This document shows positions 37,419 through 45,631 of a stretch of 51,763 nucleotides of DNA, piece after piece. How positions within the stretch are numbered: the stretch's first letter is position 1; each line of letters begins with the position of its first letter. The translations under genes were made by a program, and so were the position numbers. Location of the stretch: assembly GCF_001005085.2 (NCBI RefSeq), contig NZ_LBMU02000052.1, forward strand, positions 1 to 51,763, read 5' to 3'. The notes beneath the pieces were generated by a model. The model was not told the DNA's origin and did not search any database. It worked only from the letters and a program-made list of their open reading frames with translations. This DNA is from Streptomyces humi. GTDB lineage: Bacteria > Actinomycetota > Actinomycetes > Streptomycetales > Streptomycetaceae.

Positions 37419-38645
37419 ATGAGCGCTGCAACCCCTCCCACCGAGCGCCGGGTCTCCGCCCGAGTCGGCGCGATCTCCGAGTCCGCCACCCTCGCCGTGG
37501 ACGCCAAGGCCAAGGCCCTGAAGGCCGCCGGGCGCCCGGTGATCGGCTTCGGCGCCGGTGAGCCCGACTTCCCGACTCCGGACTACATCGTCGAGGCCGC
37601 CATCGAGGCCTGCAAGAACCCGAAGTACCACCGCTACACCCCGGCCGGCGGTCTGCCCGAGCTGAAGGCCGCGATCGCCGCCAAGACGCTGCGCGACTCC
37701 GGCTACGAGGTCGACGCCTCCCAGGTCCTCGTCACCAACGGCGGCAAGCAGGCCATCTACGAGGCCTTCGCCGCGATCCTCGACCCGGGTGACGAGGTCA
37801 TCGTGCCCGCCCCTTACTGGACGACGTACCCGGAGTCCATCCGTCTCGCCGGCGGTGTCCCGGTGGAGGTCGTCGCCGACGAGACCACCGGCTACCGGGT
37901 CTCCGTCGAGCAGCTGGAGGCGGCGCGCACCGAGAAGACGAAGGTCGTGCTGTTCGTCTCACCGTCGAACCCGACCGGCGCGGTCTACAGCGAGGCCGAG
38001 ACCGAGGCGATCGGCCGCTGGGCCGTCGAGCACGGCCTGTGGGTCCTCACCGACGAGATCTACGAGCACCTCGTCTACGGCGACGCGAAGTTCACCTCGC
38101 TGCCGGCGATCCTCCCTGAGCTGCGCGACAAGTGCATCGTCGTCAACGGCGTCGCCAAGACGTACGCGATGACCGGCTGGCGGGTGGGCTGGGTCATCGG
38201 CCCCAAGGACGTCGTCAAGGCGGCCACCAACCTCCAGTCGCACGCCACCTCGAACGTCTCCAACGTGGCGCAGGTCGCCGCCCTGGCCGCCGTCTCCGGC
38301 GACCTGGAGGCCGTCGCGAAGATGCGCGAGGCCTTCGACCGGCGCCGCAAGACCATCGTCCGCATGCTCAACGAGATCGACGGCGTCCTCTGCCCGGAGC
38401 CCGAGGGTGCCTTCTACGCCTACCCGTCGGTCAAGGCCCTGCTCGGCAAGGAGATCCGCGGCCGGCGCCCGGCCTCCTCGGTGGAGCTGGCCGAGCTGAT
38501 CCTGGAGGAGGCCGAGGTCGCGGTCGTGCCCGGCGAGGCCTTCGGCACGCCGGGTTACCTGCGGCTGTCGTACGCGCTCGGTGACGAGGACCTCGCCGAG
38601 GGCGTCAGCCGGATGCAGAAGCTGCTGGCCGAGGCGAAGGACTGA
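37419..38645 (+). CDS. aspC: PLP-dependent aspartate aminotransferase
   Basis: The protein has 408 residues. It is a fold-type I class I aminotransferase with GFGAGEPDFPTPDYI at the N-terminus, VFVSPSNPTGAVYSEAE-type cofactor region, DEIYEHLVYGDAKF, and the Schiff-base Lys247 in NGVAKTYAMTGWRVGW. The C-terminal LRLSYALGDEDLAEG holds the substrate-binding Arg. It moves the amino group between aspartate and 2-oxoglutarate; related members use other amino acids. The gene is next to the secE unit in S. coelicolor too. It ends in a good hairpin. Confidence 0.93.
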   Translation: MSAATPPTERRVSARVGAISESATLAVDAKAKALKAAGRPVIGFGAGEPDFPTPDYIVEAAIEACKNPKYHRYTPAGGLPELKAAIAAKTLRDSGYEVDASQVLVTNGGKQAIYEAFAAILDPGDEVIVPAPYWTTYPESIRLAGGVPVEVVADETTGYRVSVEQLEAARTEKTKVVLFVSPSNPTGAVYSEAETEAIGRWAVEHGLWVLTDEIYEHLVYGDAKFTSLPAILPELRDKCIVVNGVAKTYAMTGWRVGWVIGPKDVVKAATNLQSHATSNVSNVAQVAALAAVSGDLEAVAKMREAFDRRRKTIVRMLNEIDGVLCPEPEGAFYAYPSVKALLGKEIRGRRPASSVELAELILEEAEVAVVPGEAFGTPGYLRLSYALGDEDLAEGVSRMQKLLAEAKD

Positions 38646-38674
38646 CGTCCGGTCCCGCCCCTCCACGCGCGCGT

Positions 38675-38706
38675 GCGGGCCGTCTCCCTGCGGGGAGGCG
38701 GCCCGC
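38675..38706 (+). terminator. aspC terminator
   Basis: GCGGGCCGTCTCCC and GGGAGGCGGCCCGC form a 14-bp stem with one wobble pair around a four-base loop, 30 bases after the aspC stop. Confidence 0.85.
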
Positions 38707-38763
38707 TCCCGTGTGCGCCACGGATCCGCTCCCGTGTGCGCCACGGATCCGCTCCCGTGTGCG
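38703..38763. repeat. Tandem 23-bp repeats between aspC and add
   Basis: The unit CCGCTCCCGTGTGCGCCACG plus GAT occurs exactly at 38703 and 38726, with a partial third copy at 38749. The first copy overlaps the right arm of the aspC terminator. Confidence 0.85.
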
Positions 38764-38825
38764 AGCAAGGCCACTAAAGGGGAATCGGCTACCGGTACGA
38801 CAGGTGCGTACGGCAGGATCCTGGG

Positions 38826-39866
38826 ATGGAGCACGTACGTGATGTCTCTGAGCTGCCGAAGGCTCATCTGCATCTGCACTTCACCGGTTCGATGCGGCCG
38901 GGAACCGTCCTGGAACTGGCCGACAAGTACGGCGTACGCCTCCCCGAGGCGCTGACCGACGCGCTGACCAGCGGGGAGCCGCCGAGACTGCGGGCCACCG
39001 ACGAACGGGGCTGGTTCCGCTTCCAGCGGCTGTACGACGCCGCGCGCTCCTGCCTGAGAGAGCCCGAGGACATCCGGCGGCTGGTGCGGGAGGCCGCCGA
39101 GGAGGACGTCAGGGACGGCTCGGGCTGGCTGGAGATCCAGGTGGACCCGACGTCGTACGCCCCGCGTCTGGGCGGTCTGATCCCGGCCCTGGAGATCATT
39201 CTGGACGCGGTCGAGACGACCTCACGAGAGACCGGGCTCGGGATGCGCGTCCTGGTGGCCGCGAACCGCATGAAGCACCCTCTGGACGCCCGCACGCTCG
39301 CCCGGCTCGCGGTGCGGTACGCGGACCGGGGCGTGGTCGGCTTCGGTCTCTCGAACGACGAGCGGCGGGGCATGGCCCGGGACTTCGACCGGGCGTTCCA
39401 CATCGCCCGCGAGGGCGGGCTGCTGGCGGCCCCGCACGGCGGCGAGCTGACGGGTCCGGCGTCGGTGCGTGACTGCCTGGACGACCTGCACGCCTCCCGG
39501 ATCGGGCACGGGGTGCGGGCAGCGGAGGACCCGCGGCTGCTCAAGCGCCTGGCGGACCGGGAGATCACCTGCGAGGTCTGCCCGGCCTCCAACGTGGCCC
39601 TGGGCGTCTACGAGAAGCCCGAGGACGTCCCCTTGCGGACGCTCTTCGAGGCGGGTGTCCCGCTGGCCCTGGGCGCCGACGACCCGCTGCTGTTCGGCTC
39701 CCGGCTGGCCGCCCAGTACGACATCGCGCGCCGCCACCACGCCTTCACGGACGCCGAACTGGCGGAGCTGGCCCGGCAGTCGGTACGGGGCTCGGCGGCG
39801 CCGGAGGACACCAAGGCGAAGCTCCTGGCGGGCATCGACGCCTGGCTCGTCGCCCCGCCGTCCTGA
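38826..39866 (+). CDS. Adenosine deaminase family protein
   Basis: The protein has 346 residues. The metal ligands HLH (16-18) are present. PHGGE, SRIGHG and GADDPLLFG supply the other metal and catalytic residues, and CPASNVALG is conserved. The segment after HLH reads HFTGS, where classical adenosine deaminases have HLDG or HLEG; the acidic residue there contacts the ribose 5'-OH. The protein should deaminate adenosine or a related purine, but substrate preference is open. The ATG follows AGGATCCTGGG. It abuts the convergent gene at 39867. Confidence 0.88.
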   Translation: MEHVRDVSELPKAHLHLHFTGSMRPGTVLELADKYGVRLPEALTDALTSGEPPRLRATDERGWFRFQRLYDAARSCLREPEDIRRLVREAAEEDVRDGSGWLEIQVDPTSYAPRLGGLIPALEIILDAVETTSRETGLGMRVLVAANRMKHPLDARTLARLAVRYADRGVVGFGLSNDERRGMARDFDRAFHIAREGGLLAAPHGGELTGPASVRDCLDDLHASRIGHGVRAAEDPRLLKRLADREITCEVCPASNVALGVYEKPEDVPLRTLFEAGVPLALGADDPLLFGSRLAAQYDIARRHHAFTDAELAELARQSVRGSAAPEDTKAKLLAGIDAWLVAPPS

Positions 39867-40532
39867 TCAGGGTCTTCGGAAGTGGGCGTACGGCGGGTAC
39901 GCCTTGAAGCACACCAGCACCTCGACCGGGTGCCCGCCGCCCGGCGGCTGTCGGAGCCCCCACAGCCCCGACACGAGGGCCGCGTGACCGCTGGTCACGT
40001 TCTTCTGGCGCGGGCCCCAGCCGGCCGCGTAGGCCAGGGACATGGCGCTCTCGGCGAAGGCCTCCCGGTCGCCGAAGAGGAAGAACGTGTTCGCGTGGGT
40101 GGTGTGCCGCAGCTCGTCGCGGCGGCCGGCATGCCGCTGCCGCGCGCGCCACAGGGCCGCGTCCCGCGCGGTGCGCGCCTCGTCGGTGCGGACGGTGAGC
40201 GGGGTGCCCTGCCGCAGCCGGTGGCGCAGTTCGGGCCACCGGGAGGCCCGCAGCCCGAGCGTCTCGTGGACCAGGACGAGGTCGACGAGCGGCCCCTGGC
40301 CCTCGTCGGGCGGCACGGCGTCGCGCAGCGGCACATGGACGATCGTGTGCCGTGAGTACGCGGCGAAGGAGAACATCCCGGCGAGCCGGTTGAGCCCGTC
40401 GTGGTCGCCCATGAGCGAGCCGATCGGCGCGGGCGCGCGCAGTGAGGTGTGGCGCAGCGGCTGCCAGGGCTGGACGACCCGGTGTCCGTGCGGTCCGGTG
40501 CGGGGCCGGTACTCGCGCAGTCTCAGCCGCAT
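39867..40532 (-). CDS. Hypothetical protein
   Basis: The protein has 221 residues and is predicted to be cytosolic, with no signal or membrane segment. Features are WQPLRHTSL near the N-terminus, FAAYSRHTIVHVPLRDAVPPDEG, LVDLVLVHETLGLRASRW and a C-terminal VEVLVCFKAYPPYAHFRRP. The even amphipathic strands suggest a globular enzyme-like fold, but I do not recognise it. Its stop codon is adjacent to that of the adenosine deaminase gene. It lies 18 bases after a TetR gene on the same strand and may be co-transcribed with it. Confidence 0.6.
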   Translation of the reverse strand: MRLRLREYRPRTGPHGHRVVQPWQPLRHTSLRAPAPIGSLMGDHDGLNRLAGMFSFAAYSRHTIVHVPLRDAVPPDEGQGPLVDLVLVHETLGLRASRWPELRHRLRQGTPLTVRTDEARTARDAALWRARQRHAGRRDELRHTTHANTFFLFGDREAFAESAMSLAYAAGWGPRQKNVTSGHAALVSGLWGLRQPPGGGHPVEVLVCFKAYPPYAHFRRP

Positions 40533-40550
40533 ACGGAATGCCTCATGGCG

Positions 40551-41174
40551 TCAGGGTCCCCGGCGCACGGGGTCCTCGGCAACGGAGATTCCGCCCAGCA
40601 GGGTGCGGGTGACCCGGGCGGCGAACTCGTCCACCGGGGGGCGTTCGCCGGTCGGGGTCGCGTCGTAGCCGAAGACACGCTGGACGCAGGCGCCGAGCAG
40701 CAGGGACGCGGCCGCGGAGGTGTCGGCGTCGGGGCGCACCCGCCCGGCCGCCTGCTCGGCACGCAGGTAGGCGGCCAGGGCCCGCATCGGGAGGTGCGGT
40801 CCGGCGCCGATGGTGCGCAGCCGGTCGTCGAGCTTCCGTTTGAGCTGCTGTTCCGCGTACAGGGACGCGGCGATCGGGAAGCTCTCCTCGTAGAAGAGGG
40901 CGGCCTGGCGGGCGATCTGGGTGAGGTTGTCCTCCAGGGTGCCCCGGCCGGGTTCGACGGTGAGTTCGCCGAGCAGCGGCAGCAGCCGCGGCAGCCGCTC
41001 GCTCAGTACGTGCACGAACAGTTCTTCCTTGTTGCGGAAGTACTTGTACAGCGCCGCTTCGGAGCAGCCGGCCGCCCTGGCGATCTCCTTGGTGGTGGCT
41101 CGGGCGAGTCCGACGGTGCGCATCAGCTCGTGTGCGGCGTCGAGGATGCGGGCGCGGGCCGGTTTCTGCTGCAT
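40551..41174 (-). CDS. TetR-family repressor (reductase module)
   Basis: The protein has 207 residues. The HTH is ATTKEIARAAGCSEAALYKYFRNKEELF, about residues 26-53, and the C-terminal ligand domain is helical. I use the ATG at 41174; an in-frame TTG at 41183 is possible. It is divergent from the NAD(P)H-binding gene at 41326, and two palindromes in the 151-bp gap (41235-41258 and 41272-41293) are the likely operators. It would repress both itself and the reductase until a ligand binds. Confidence 0.9.
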   Translation of the reverse strand: MQQKPARARILDAAHELMRTVGLARATTKEIARAAGCSEAALYKYFRNKEELFVHVLSERLPRLLPLLGELTVEPGRGTLEDNLTQIARQAALFYEESFPIAASLYAEQQLKRKLDDRLRTIGAGPHLPMRALAAYLRAEQAAGRVRPDADTSAAASLLLGACVQRVFGYDATPTGERPPVDEFAARVTRTLLGGISVAEDPVRRGP

Positions 41175-41234
41175 GACGCCCAAGGATCACATGTCCCTTC
41201 GGTGGGTGTGCCGGATGTGGAGCGGGGGCTTGAC

Positions 41235-41258
41235 GGGTGAGTGAGTACTTACCCACCC
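41235..41258. promoter_or_regulatory. Imperfect palindromic operator (TetR site 1)
   Basis: A 24-bp near-palindrome centred on GTAC has arms GGGTGAGTGAGT and ACTTACCCACCC, matching at 10 of 12 positions. It shares the GGGTGAGTGA half-site with site 2. Confidence 0.7.
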
Positions 41259-41271
41259 TAGGAGCGACACA

Positions 41272-41293
41272 TGGGTGAGTGAACACTCACCCA
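41272..41293. promoter_or_regulatory. Perfect palindromic operator (TetR site 2)
   Basis: Arms TGGGTGAGTG and CACTCACCCA are perfect inverted repeats around a central AA. The site sits 33 bases before the reductase ATG, where bound repressor would block initiation. Confidence 0.8.
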
Positions 41294-41325
41294 CCACCAG
41301 CGGGACCAACACGACGGGAGCAGTC

Positions 41326-41955
41326 ATGAACCTCACTGTCTTCGGCGCGACCGGTGGGATCGGCCGGGAGATCGTCGGTCAGGCACTGGCGTCCGGGCAC
41401 CGGGTGACCGCGGTGGTCCGCGACCCGGCCCGGCTGACCGTGACCGGCCCCGGCCTGGTGGTGGTCCGCGCGGACCTCACCGACCCCGAGGCGGTCCGCC
41501 CGGCGGTCGCCGGCCGGGACGCGGTCCTGTCCGGCCTGGGCCCGCGGAGCACGAAGGACGCCGGGGTCGCCGCCCGTCTGACCCGAACGGTCCTGGCCGC
41601 GATGGAGGCGGCCGAGGTGCGGCGGCTCGTGGTGGTCAGCGCGGCACCGGTGGGCCCGGAACCGGACGACGGCATCGTGGACCGCGCGGCCCGCGCGCTG
41701 GTCTCGAAGGTCCTCAAGGCCGTCTACGACGACCTGCGCGAGATGGAGGCGGAACTGTCCCGCAGTTCCACGGACTGGACGTCGGTGCGCCCTCCCCGCC
41801 TCCAGGACAAGCCCCTGACCGGCACCTACCGCAGGGTGATCGGCGGCTTCCCGCCGAAGGGCCGCTTCATCGCGCGGGCGGACGTGGCCCACGCGATGCT
41901 GGCGACGATCGACGACGAGGCCACCGTGAAGCAGGGGGTGGGGGTGGCCTACTGA
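41326..41955 (+). CDS. NAD(P)H-binding oxidoreductase
   Basis: The protein has 209 residues from the ATG after ACGGGAG. GATGGIGREIVGQAL is the Rossmann nucleotide loop, with VVRDPARL after strand 2 and VVVSAAPVG later. This is the atypical SDR (NAD(P)-binding/NmrA-like) type that lacks the YxxxK catalytic pair. The substrate is unknown; members act as quinone or flavin reductases or as redox sensors. It is controlled by the divergent TetR gene. Its last seven bases overlap the end of the convergent murB gene. Confidence 0.85.
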   Translation: MNLTVFGATGGIGREIVGQALASGHRVTAVVRDPARLTVTGPGLVVVRADLTDPEAVRPAVAGRDAVLSGLGPRSTKDAGVAARLTRTVLAAMEAAEVRRLVVVSAAPVGPEPDDGIVDRAARALVSKVLKAVYDDLREMEAELSRSSTDWTSVRPPRLQDKPLTGTYRRVIGGFPPKGRFIARADVAHAMLATIDDEATVKQGVGVAY

Positions 41956-43022
41956 ACGGGGCTTCCCTGGAGACTCACGCCGACGGTCACCGGCTCGTTG
42001 ACGAGGGTCACGCCGAACGCCTCGCGAACGCCCGCGACGATCTCCCGCGCCAGCTCCAGCAGATCCTCCGTCGTCGCCCCGCCCCGGTTGGTCAGTGCCA
42101 GCGTGTGCTTGGTGGAGATCCGGGCCGCCCCGTCGCCGTACCCCTTGCCGAACCCGGCCTTGTCGATCAGCCAGGCCGCCGAGGTCTTGGTGTGTCCCTC
42201 CCCCGCCGGATAGGCGGGGGGCTCGGCCCCGTCGCCCAGCCGCTCGCGCACGCGCGCGTGGAAGTCGGCGAACTGAGCGTCCGTGAGGATCGGGTTGGTG
42301 AAGAAGGATCCCGCCGACCAGGTGTCGTGGTCCTCGGGGTCCAGCACCATGCCCTTCCCGGCCCGCAGCTTCAGCACGGTCTCACGGGCGTCGGCCAGCG
42401 GCACCCGGTCGCCGGGCTCCACGCCGAGCGCTCGCGCGGTCTCGGCGTACCGCAGCGGCGCCGACAGACCGCCCGCGTCCTCCAGGGCGAAGCGGACCCG
42501 CAGCACGACGTACCGCGAGGGGTCGTCCTTGAACCGGCTGTGCCGGTACGAGAACGCGCACTCCTCGTTGGTGAGCGTCACGGCCGCCCCGGCCCTGCGG
42601 TCGTACGCGACGACCTCGGTGATGGTCGAGGACACTTCCTGGCCGTAGGCCCCCACGTTCTGGATCGGGGTGGCGCCCGCCGAGCCCGGGATCCCGGCAA
42701 GGCACTCGACGCCTGCCAGTCCGGCCTCGACGGTACGGGCGACGGCGTCGGTCCACACTTCGCCGGCCGCCAGCTCCAGGGTCGTCCCGCGCAGTTCGAA
42801 GCCGGTGGTGGCGATGCGCAGGGCGGTGCCGTCGAAGCCCTTGTCACCGATGACCAGGTTCGATCCGCCGCCGACGACGAGCAGCGGGGTCCCGCTGTCG
42901 TCGGCGGCCCGGACCGCGGCGATCACCTCGGCGTCGGTGGTCGCGGTGACCAGCCGGGTGGCGGGGCCGCCGAGCCGGAAGGTGGTGAGGGGGGCGAGAG
43001 GGGCGTCGTGGAGTTCCTGCAC
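41949..43022 (-). CDS. murB: UDP-N-acetylmuramate dehydrogenase
   Basis: The protein has 357 residues from a GTG (MQELHDAPLAPLTTFRLGGPA). FAD-binding motifs are VVGGGSNLVIGD and GIPGSAGATPIQNVGAYGQEV. SYRHSRFK and AGSFFTNPI carry the catalytic Arg and Ser of type I MurB, and an acidic residue lies in the C-terminal domain. It reduces the enolpyruvyl group to form UDP-MurNAc for peptidoglycan. The GTG lacks a strong ribosome site, but the conserved sequence begins there. Confidence 0.95.
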   Translation of the reverse strand: MQELHDAPLAPLTTFRLGGPATRLVTATTDAEVIAAVRAADDSGTPLLVVGGGSNLVIGDKGFDGTALRIATTGFELRGTTLELAAGEVWTDAVARTVEAGLAGVECLAGIPGSAGATPIQNVGAYGQEVSSTITEVVAYDRRAGAAVTLTNEECAFSYRHSRFKDDPSRYVVLRVRFALEDAGGLSAPLRYAETARALGVEPGDRVPLADARETVLKLRAGKGMVLDPEDHDTWSAGSFFTNPILTDAQFADFHARVRERLGDGAEPPAYPAGEGHTKTSAAWLIDKAGFGKGYGDGAARISTKHTLALTNRGGATTEDLLELAREIVAGVREAFGVTLVNEPVTVGVSLQGSPVQ

Positions 43023-43068
43023 GCGCCCAAGACTACGAGACGCCACCGGCAGTGCCGCCTGCCGAGCC

Positions 43069-43122
43069 GCACGCGCGCGTGGGGCCCCAGTCCACCCGGA
43101 ACGGGGCCCCACGCGCGCGTGC
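43069..43122 (-). terminator. Strong hairpin after MFS gene
   Basis: GCACGCGCGCGTGGGGCCCC pairs perfectly with its complement at 43103-43122, a 20-bp stem with a 14-base loop. It starts three bases after the MFS stop and separates it from murB. Confidence 0.9.
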
Positions 43123-43124
43123 CG

Positions 43125-44585
43125 TCAGCTGCCGACGGTCACCGGCTCCGGCACGGGCTCCCCCTCGGTGGCGACCCGCGTGACCCGGCGCCGCCCCGGG
43201 ATCAGCAGCGCGGCCACCCCGGCGACCGCGACCGCCGCCGAACCGGTCACCAGGGCGGGCCGCAGCCCGTCCACGAAGTTCTGGGCGCTCTGGTAGCCGC
43301 CCTGCGCGGAGAAGATCGACGACATGACCGCGACGCCGAGGGCTCCGCCGACCTCGCGGAGCGCGTTGTTGGCACCGGAGGCGATGCCCTGTTCCTGCGG
43401 GCGTACGGCGGACATCACCAGGTTGGCGGCCGGGGCGAAGTACAGGGCCATGCCGACTCCGCTGATGACCAGACCGGGCAGCTGGGCACTGTAGGAGGCG
43501 TGCGCGGTGACCACGGAGGCCAGGTAGCCGAGCCCGGCGGCCTGTAGGAAGAGCCCGGCGGCGACGACCGGGCGGCCGCCGATCCGGTCGGAGAGGATGC
43601 CCGCGATCGGCGCGACGATCATCGGCATGCCGGTCCAGGGCAGCATCCGAAGACCGGCCTCGGTGGGCGAGTAGCCGAGCACACCCTGCATGTACTGGCT
43701 GAGCAGGAAGATCGAGCCGAACATGCCGAGGAACATCAGCAGGCTGGCCGCATTGATCCCGGAGAAGGCGCGGGAGCGGAAGAGCCGCATGGGCAGCATG
43801 GGGTTCTTGGCGACGCTGCCGTGCAGTACGAACCCGGCGAGCAGCGCGCTGCCGGCGAACAGTCCGGTGAGCACCATGGGGCTGGTCCAGCCGTCGGCGG
43901 GGCCGCGCACCAGGCCGTAGACGATCCCGAACAGACCTCCGCTGGCGAGCAGCGTGCCGGGTATGTCGAGCGGGGCACCGGTGCCGTACGACTCGGCGAG
44001 CCGGAGGCGGGCGAGAGGCAGGACGGCGACGCCGAGCGGGACGTTCAGCCAGAAGATCCAATGCCAGGACACGTGTTCGGTGAGGCTGCCGCCGATGAGC
44101 GGCCCGGAGGCGACCGCGAGCCCGTTGACGGCTCCCCAGATGCCGTAGGCCATCCCGCGCCGGGCCTCGGGCACTGCCGCCGTCAGCAGGGTGAGGGTGA
44201 GCGGCATCATGACGGCCGCGCCGACGCCCTGGACCGCGCGGGCGGCGATCAGGGAGTCGATGCCGGGCGCCAGGGCCGCTGCGGCCGACGCACCGGTGAA
44301 GACGGCGAGGCCGGCGAGGAAGAGCCGGCGGCGGCCGAACCGGTCACCGAGGGCGGCGCCGAACATGAGCAGGACGGCGAAGGTGAGCGTATAGGCGCTC
44401 ACGGTCCATTCGAGGTCGTCCAGGGCTCCGCCGAGGTCCTTGCGGATGGACGGCAGGGCGGTGGTGACGACGAGGTTGTCGAGGGACGCCATGAATCCGG
44501 CGACACCGGTGATGACGAGCGCCCATACGGCACCACCGCGACGTACGGTCTCTCGTCCTGTCTGCGTTGCGGTCTCTTGTGACAT
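43125..44585 (-). CDS. MFS (DHA2, 14-TM) drug exporter
   Basis: The protein has 486 residues from the ATG after GGGGGAGCG. It has about 14 hydrophobic helices. The DHA2 motifs are MASLDNLVVTTALPSI in TM1, GDRFGRRRLFLAG in loop 2-3, and the motif C-like GLAVASGPLIGGSLTEHVSWHWIFWLNVPLG. It should export small hydrophobic compounds with proton influx. A TetR gene lies immediately upstream on the same strand, and matching palindromes precede both genes (44617-44636 and 45274-45293), so expression is most likely ligand-induced. Confidence 0.92.
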   Translation of the reverse strand: MSQETATQTGRETVRRGGAVWALVITGVAGFMASLDNLVVTTALPSIRKDLGGALDDLEWTVSAYTLTFAVLLMFGAALGDRFGRRRLFLAGLAVFTGASAAAALAPGIDSLIAARAVQGVGAAVMMPLTLTLLTAAVPEARRGMAYGIWGAVNGLAVASGPLIGGSLTEHVSWHWIFWLNVPLGVAVLPLARLRLAESYGTGAPLDIPGTLLASGGLFGIVYGLVRGPADGWTSPMVLTGLFAGSALLAGFVLHGSVAKNPMLPMRLFRSRAFSGINAASLLMFLGMFGSIFLLSQYMQGVLGYSPTEAGLRMLPWTGMPMIVAPIAGILSDRIGGRPVVAAGLFLQAAGLGYLASVVTAHASYSAQLPGLVISGVGMALYFAPAANLVMSAVRPQEQGIASGANNALREVGGALGVAVMSSIFSAQGGYQSAQNFVDGLRPALVTGSAAVAVAGVAALLIPGRRRVTRVATEGEPVPEPVTVGS

Positions 44586-44616
44586 CGCTCCCCCAGAGCG
44601 TGGTCTGCGAACGTTC

Positions 44617-44636
44617 ATTAGTTATTGATCACTAAT
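44617..44636. promoter_or_regulatory. TetR operator before MFS gene
   Basis: ATTAGTTATTGATCACTAAT has inverted ends ATTAGT/ACTAAT around an ATTGA-containing centre. It matches the site before the tetR gene (RTTAGTnATTGAnnACTAAY consensus). It is strikingly AT-rich for this genome. Confidence 0.8.
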
Positions 44637-44683
44637 TTTCTGAGCCATGAAAAAGCCGGGTGCGGGAACGGCGAACCGGCCTC

Positions 44684-45265
44684 TCACTCGTCACGGCACT
44701 TCTCCAGCCGCCCCGTGCTCCCGGCATCCGGGTACATCCCCTGCCAGACCCGGTGATCGGGCGGAAACCCCATGGCCGCGTAGGTATTGATGAGCATCCC
44801 CTTGGCCAGGAAGGTCGTCGTGCGGTCGACGTCGGCACCCGAGAGCAGATGCACGGTCTCCCAGAGGCGCGACCAGCCGGCCCGCACGATCTCACCGAAC
44901 TCGTGCTCACCCTCCGCCTCCGCCGCGGCAACTGTGATGTACGTCTGCATCTGCATCTGGAGCCGCTCCGGCCGCTCCTGGATGAGCCGCACGTACGCGT
45001 CACCCATGGCATGCAGGGCGTCCTCACCCTCCAAGCCCTTGGCCGCGTCCTCGAAGACCTCGCGCATCTCGTCGATGCAACGCTGCGAGGCGGCGCCGAA
45101 GATCGCTTTCTTGCTCGGGAAGAGCCGGAAGAGATACGGCTGCGAAACCCCGACCCGCTTGGCGATCGCCTCGGTGGAGGTGCCGTAGTAGCCCCTCTGC
45201 GAGAACTCCGTGATCGCCGCACGAACGACACTCTCGCGCCGCTCCTCGGCACTCATCCTGACCAT
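44684..45265 (-). CDS. TetR-family repressor (MFS module)
   Basis: The protein has 193 residues. The HTH is GTSTEAIAKRVGVSQPYLFRLFPSKKAIF (about 29-57), with a helical ligand domain. It lies upstream of the MFS gene on the same strand with a 98-base gap. Its own operator (45274-45293) ends eight bases before the ATG, leaving no room for a ribosome site; a second ATG at 45256 is an alternative start. Expected role: repress itself and the exporter. Confidence 0.9.
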   Translation of the reverse strand: MVRMSAEERRESVVRAAITEFSQRGYYGTSTEAIAKRVGVSQPYLFRLFPSKKAIFGAASQRCIDEMREVFEDAAKGLEGEDALHAMGDAYVRLIQERPERLQMQMQTYITVAAAEAEGEHEFGEIVRAGWSRLWETVHLLSGADVDRTTTFLAKGMLINTYAAMGFPPDHRVWQGMYPDAGSTGRLEKCRDE

Positions 45266-45273
45266 GCGAGAAA

Positions 45274-45293
45274 GTTAGTACTCAATCACTAAC
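45274..45293. promoter_or_regulatory. TetR operator before tetR gene
   Basis: GTTAGTACTCAATCACTAAC has perfect ends GTTAGT/ACTAAC. Read on the other strand it matches the MFS operator at TTAGT, ATTGA and ACTAA. Two matching sites in front of both genes support one repressor for the module. Confidence 0.8.
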
Positions 45294-45392
45294 TAGGTCA
45301 AGGGCCCGCTCGCCCGCCCCCGGATCCGCCGCAGGATCGCCGCGGGCGGGGCCACAGCACGCCGAGGTCACCATGCGTGAGGGTCACCATGC

Positions 45393-45426
45393 GTAAGGGG
45401 CGCCTCGCATGGAGAACGCCCCTTAC
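45393..45426 (-). terminator. Hairpin after the MaoC operon
   Basis: GTAAGGGGCG and CGCCCCTTAC form a perfect 10-bp stem with a 14-base loop. It lies about 206 bases after the MaoC stop and before the tetR promoter, so it may end the rpmG-MaoC unit. Confidence 0.6.
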
Positions 45427-45520
45427 CTCTGATACGGCACCACGAACCGCGATCGCCGCCGCGGCTCCGGCCTGCGCCCCTGCGGCCTGCGACCTGCGCG
45501 CTCCGGCCTGCGACCTGCGG

Positions 45521-45610
45521 GCCTGCGCGGCTTTGGCCTGCATAGCTGCGGCCTGCGCGGCTTTGGCCTGCGTAGCTGCGGCCTGCGCGGCTTTGGCCTG
45601 CGTAGCTGCG
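45521..45610. repeat. Three 30-bp tandem repeats
   Basis: Units starting at 45521, 45551 and 45581 begin GCCTGCGCGGCTTTGGCCTG and end GTAGCTGCG; copies two and three are identical and copy one differs by one base. Degenerate GGCCTGCGACC units extend to the left. The array ends 22 bases before the MaoC stop codon. Confidence 0.9.
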
Positions 45611-45631
45611 GTCCGCGGGCCTGTGAAGGCC

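Larger units (their letters stand above)
45294..45631. other. Gap between tetR and MaoC gene
   Basis: About 340 bp without a convincing gene. It holds a hairpin at 45393-45426 and a 30-bp repeat array at 45521-45610. Open frames here translate the repeats into Ala/Cys or Gln/Ala-rich products and lack ribosome sites. Confidence 0.6.
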
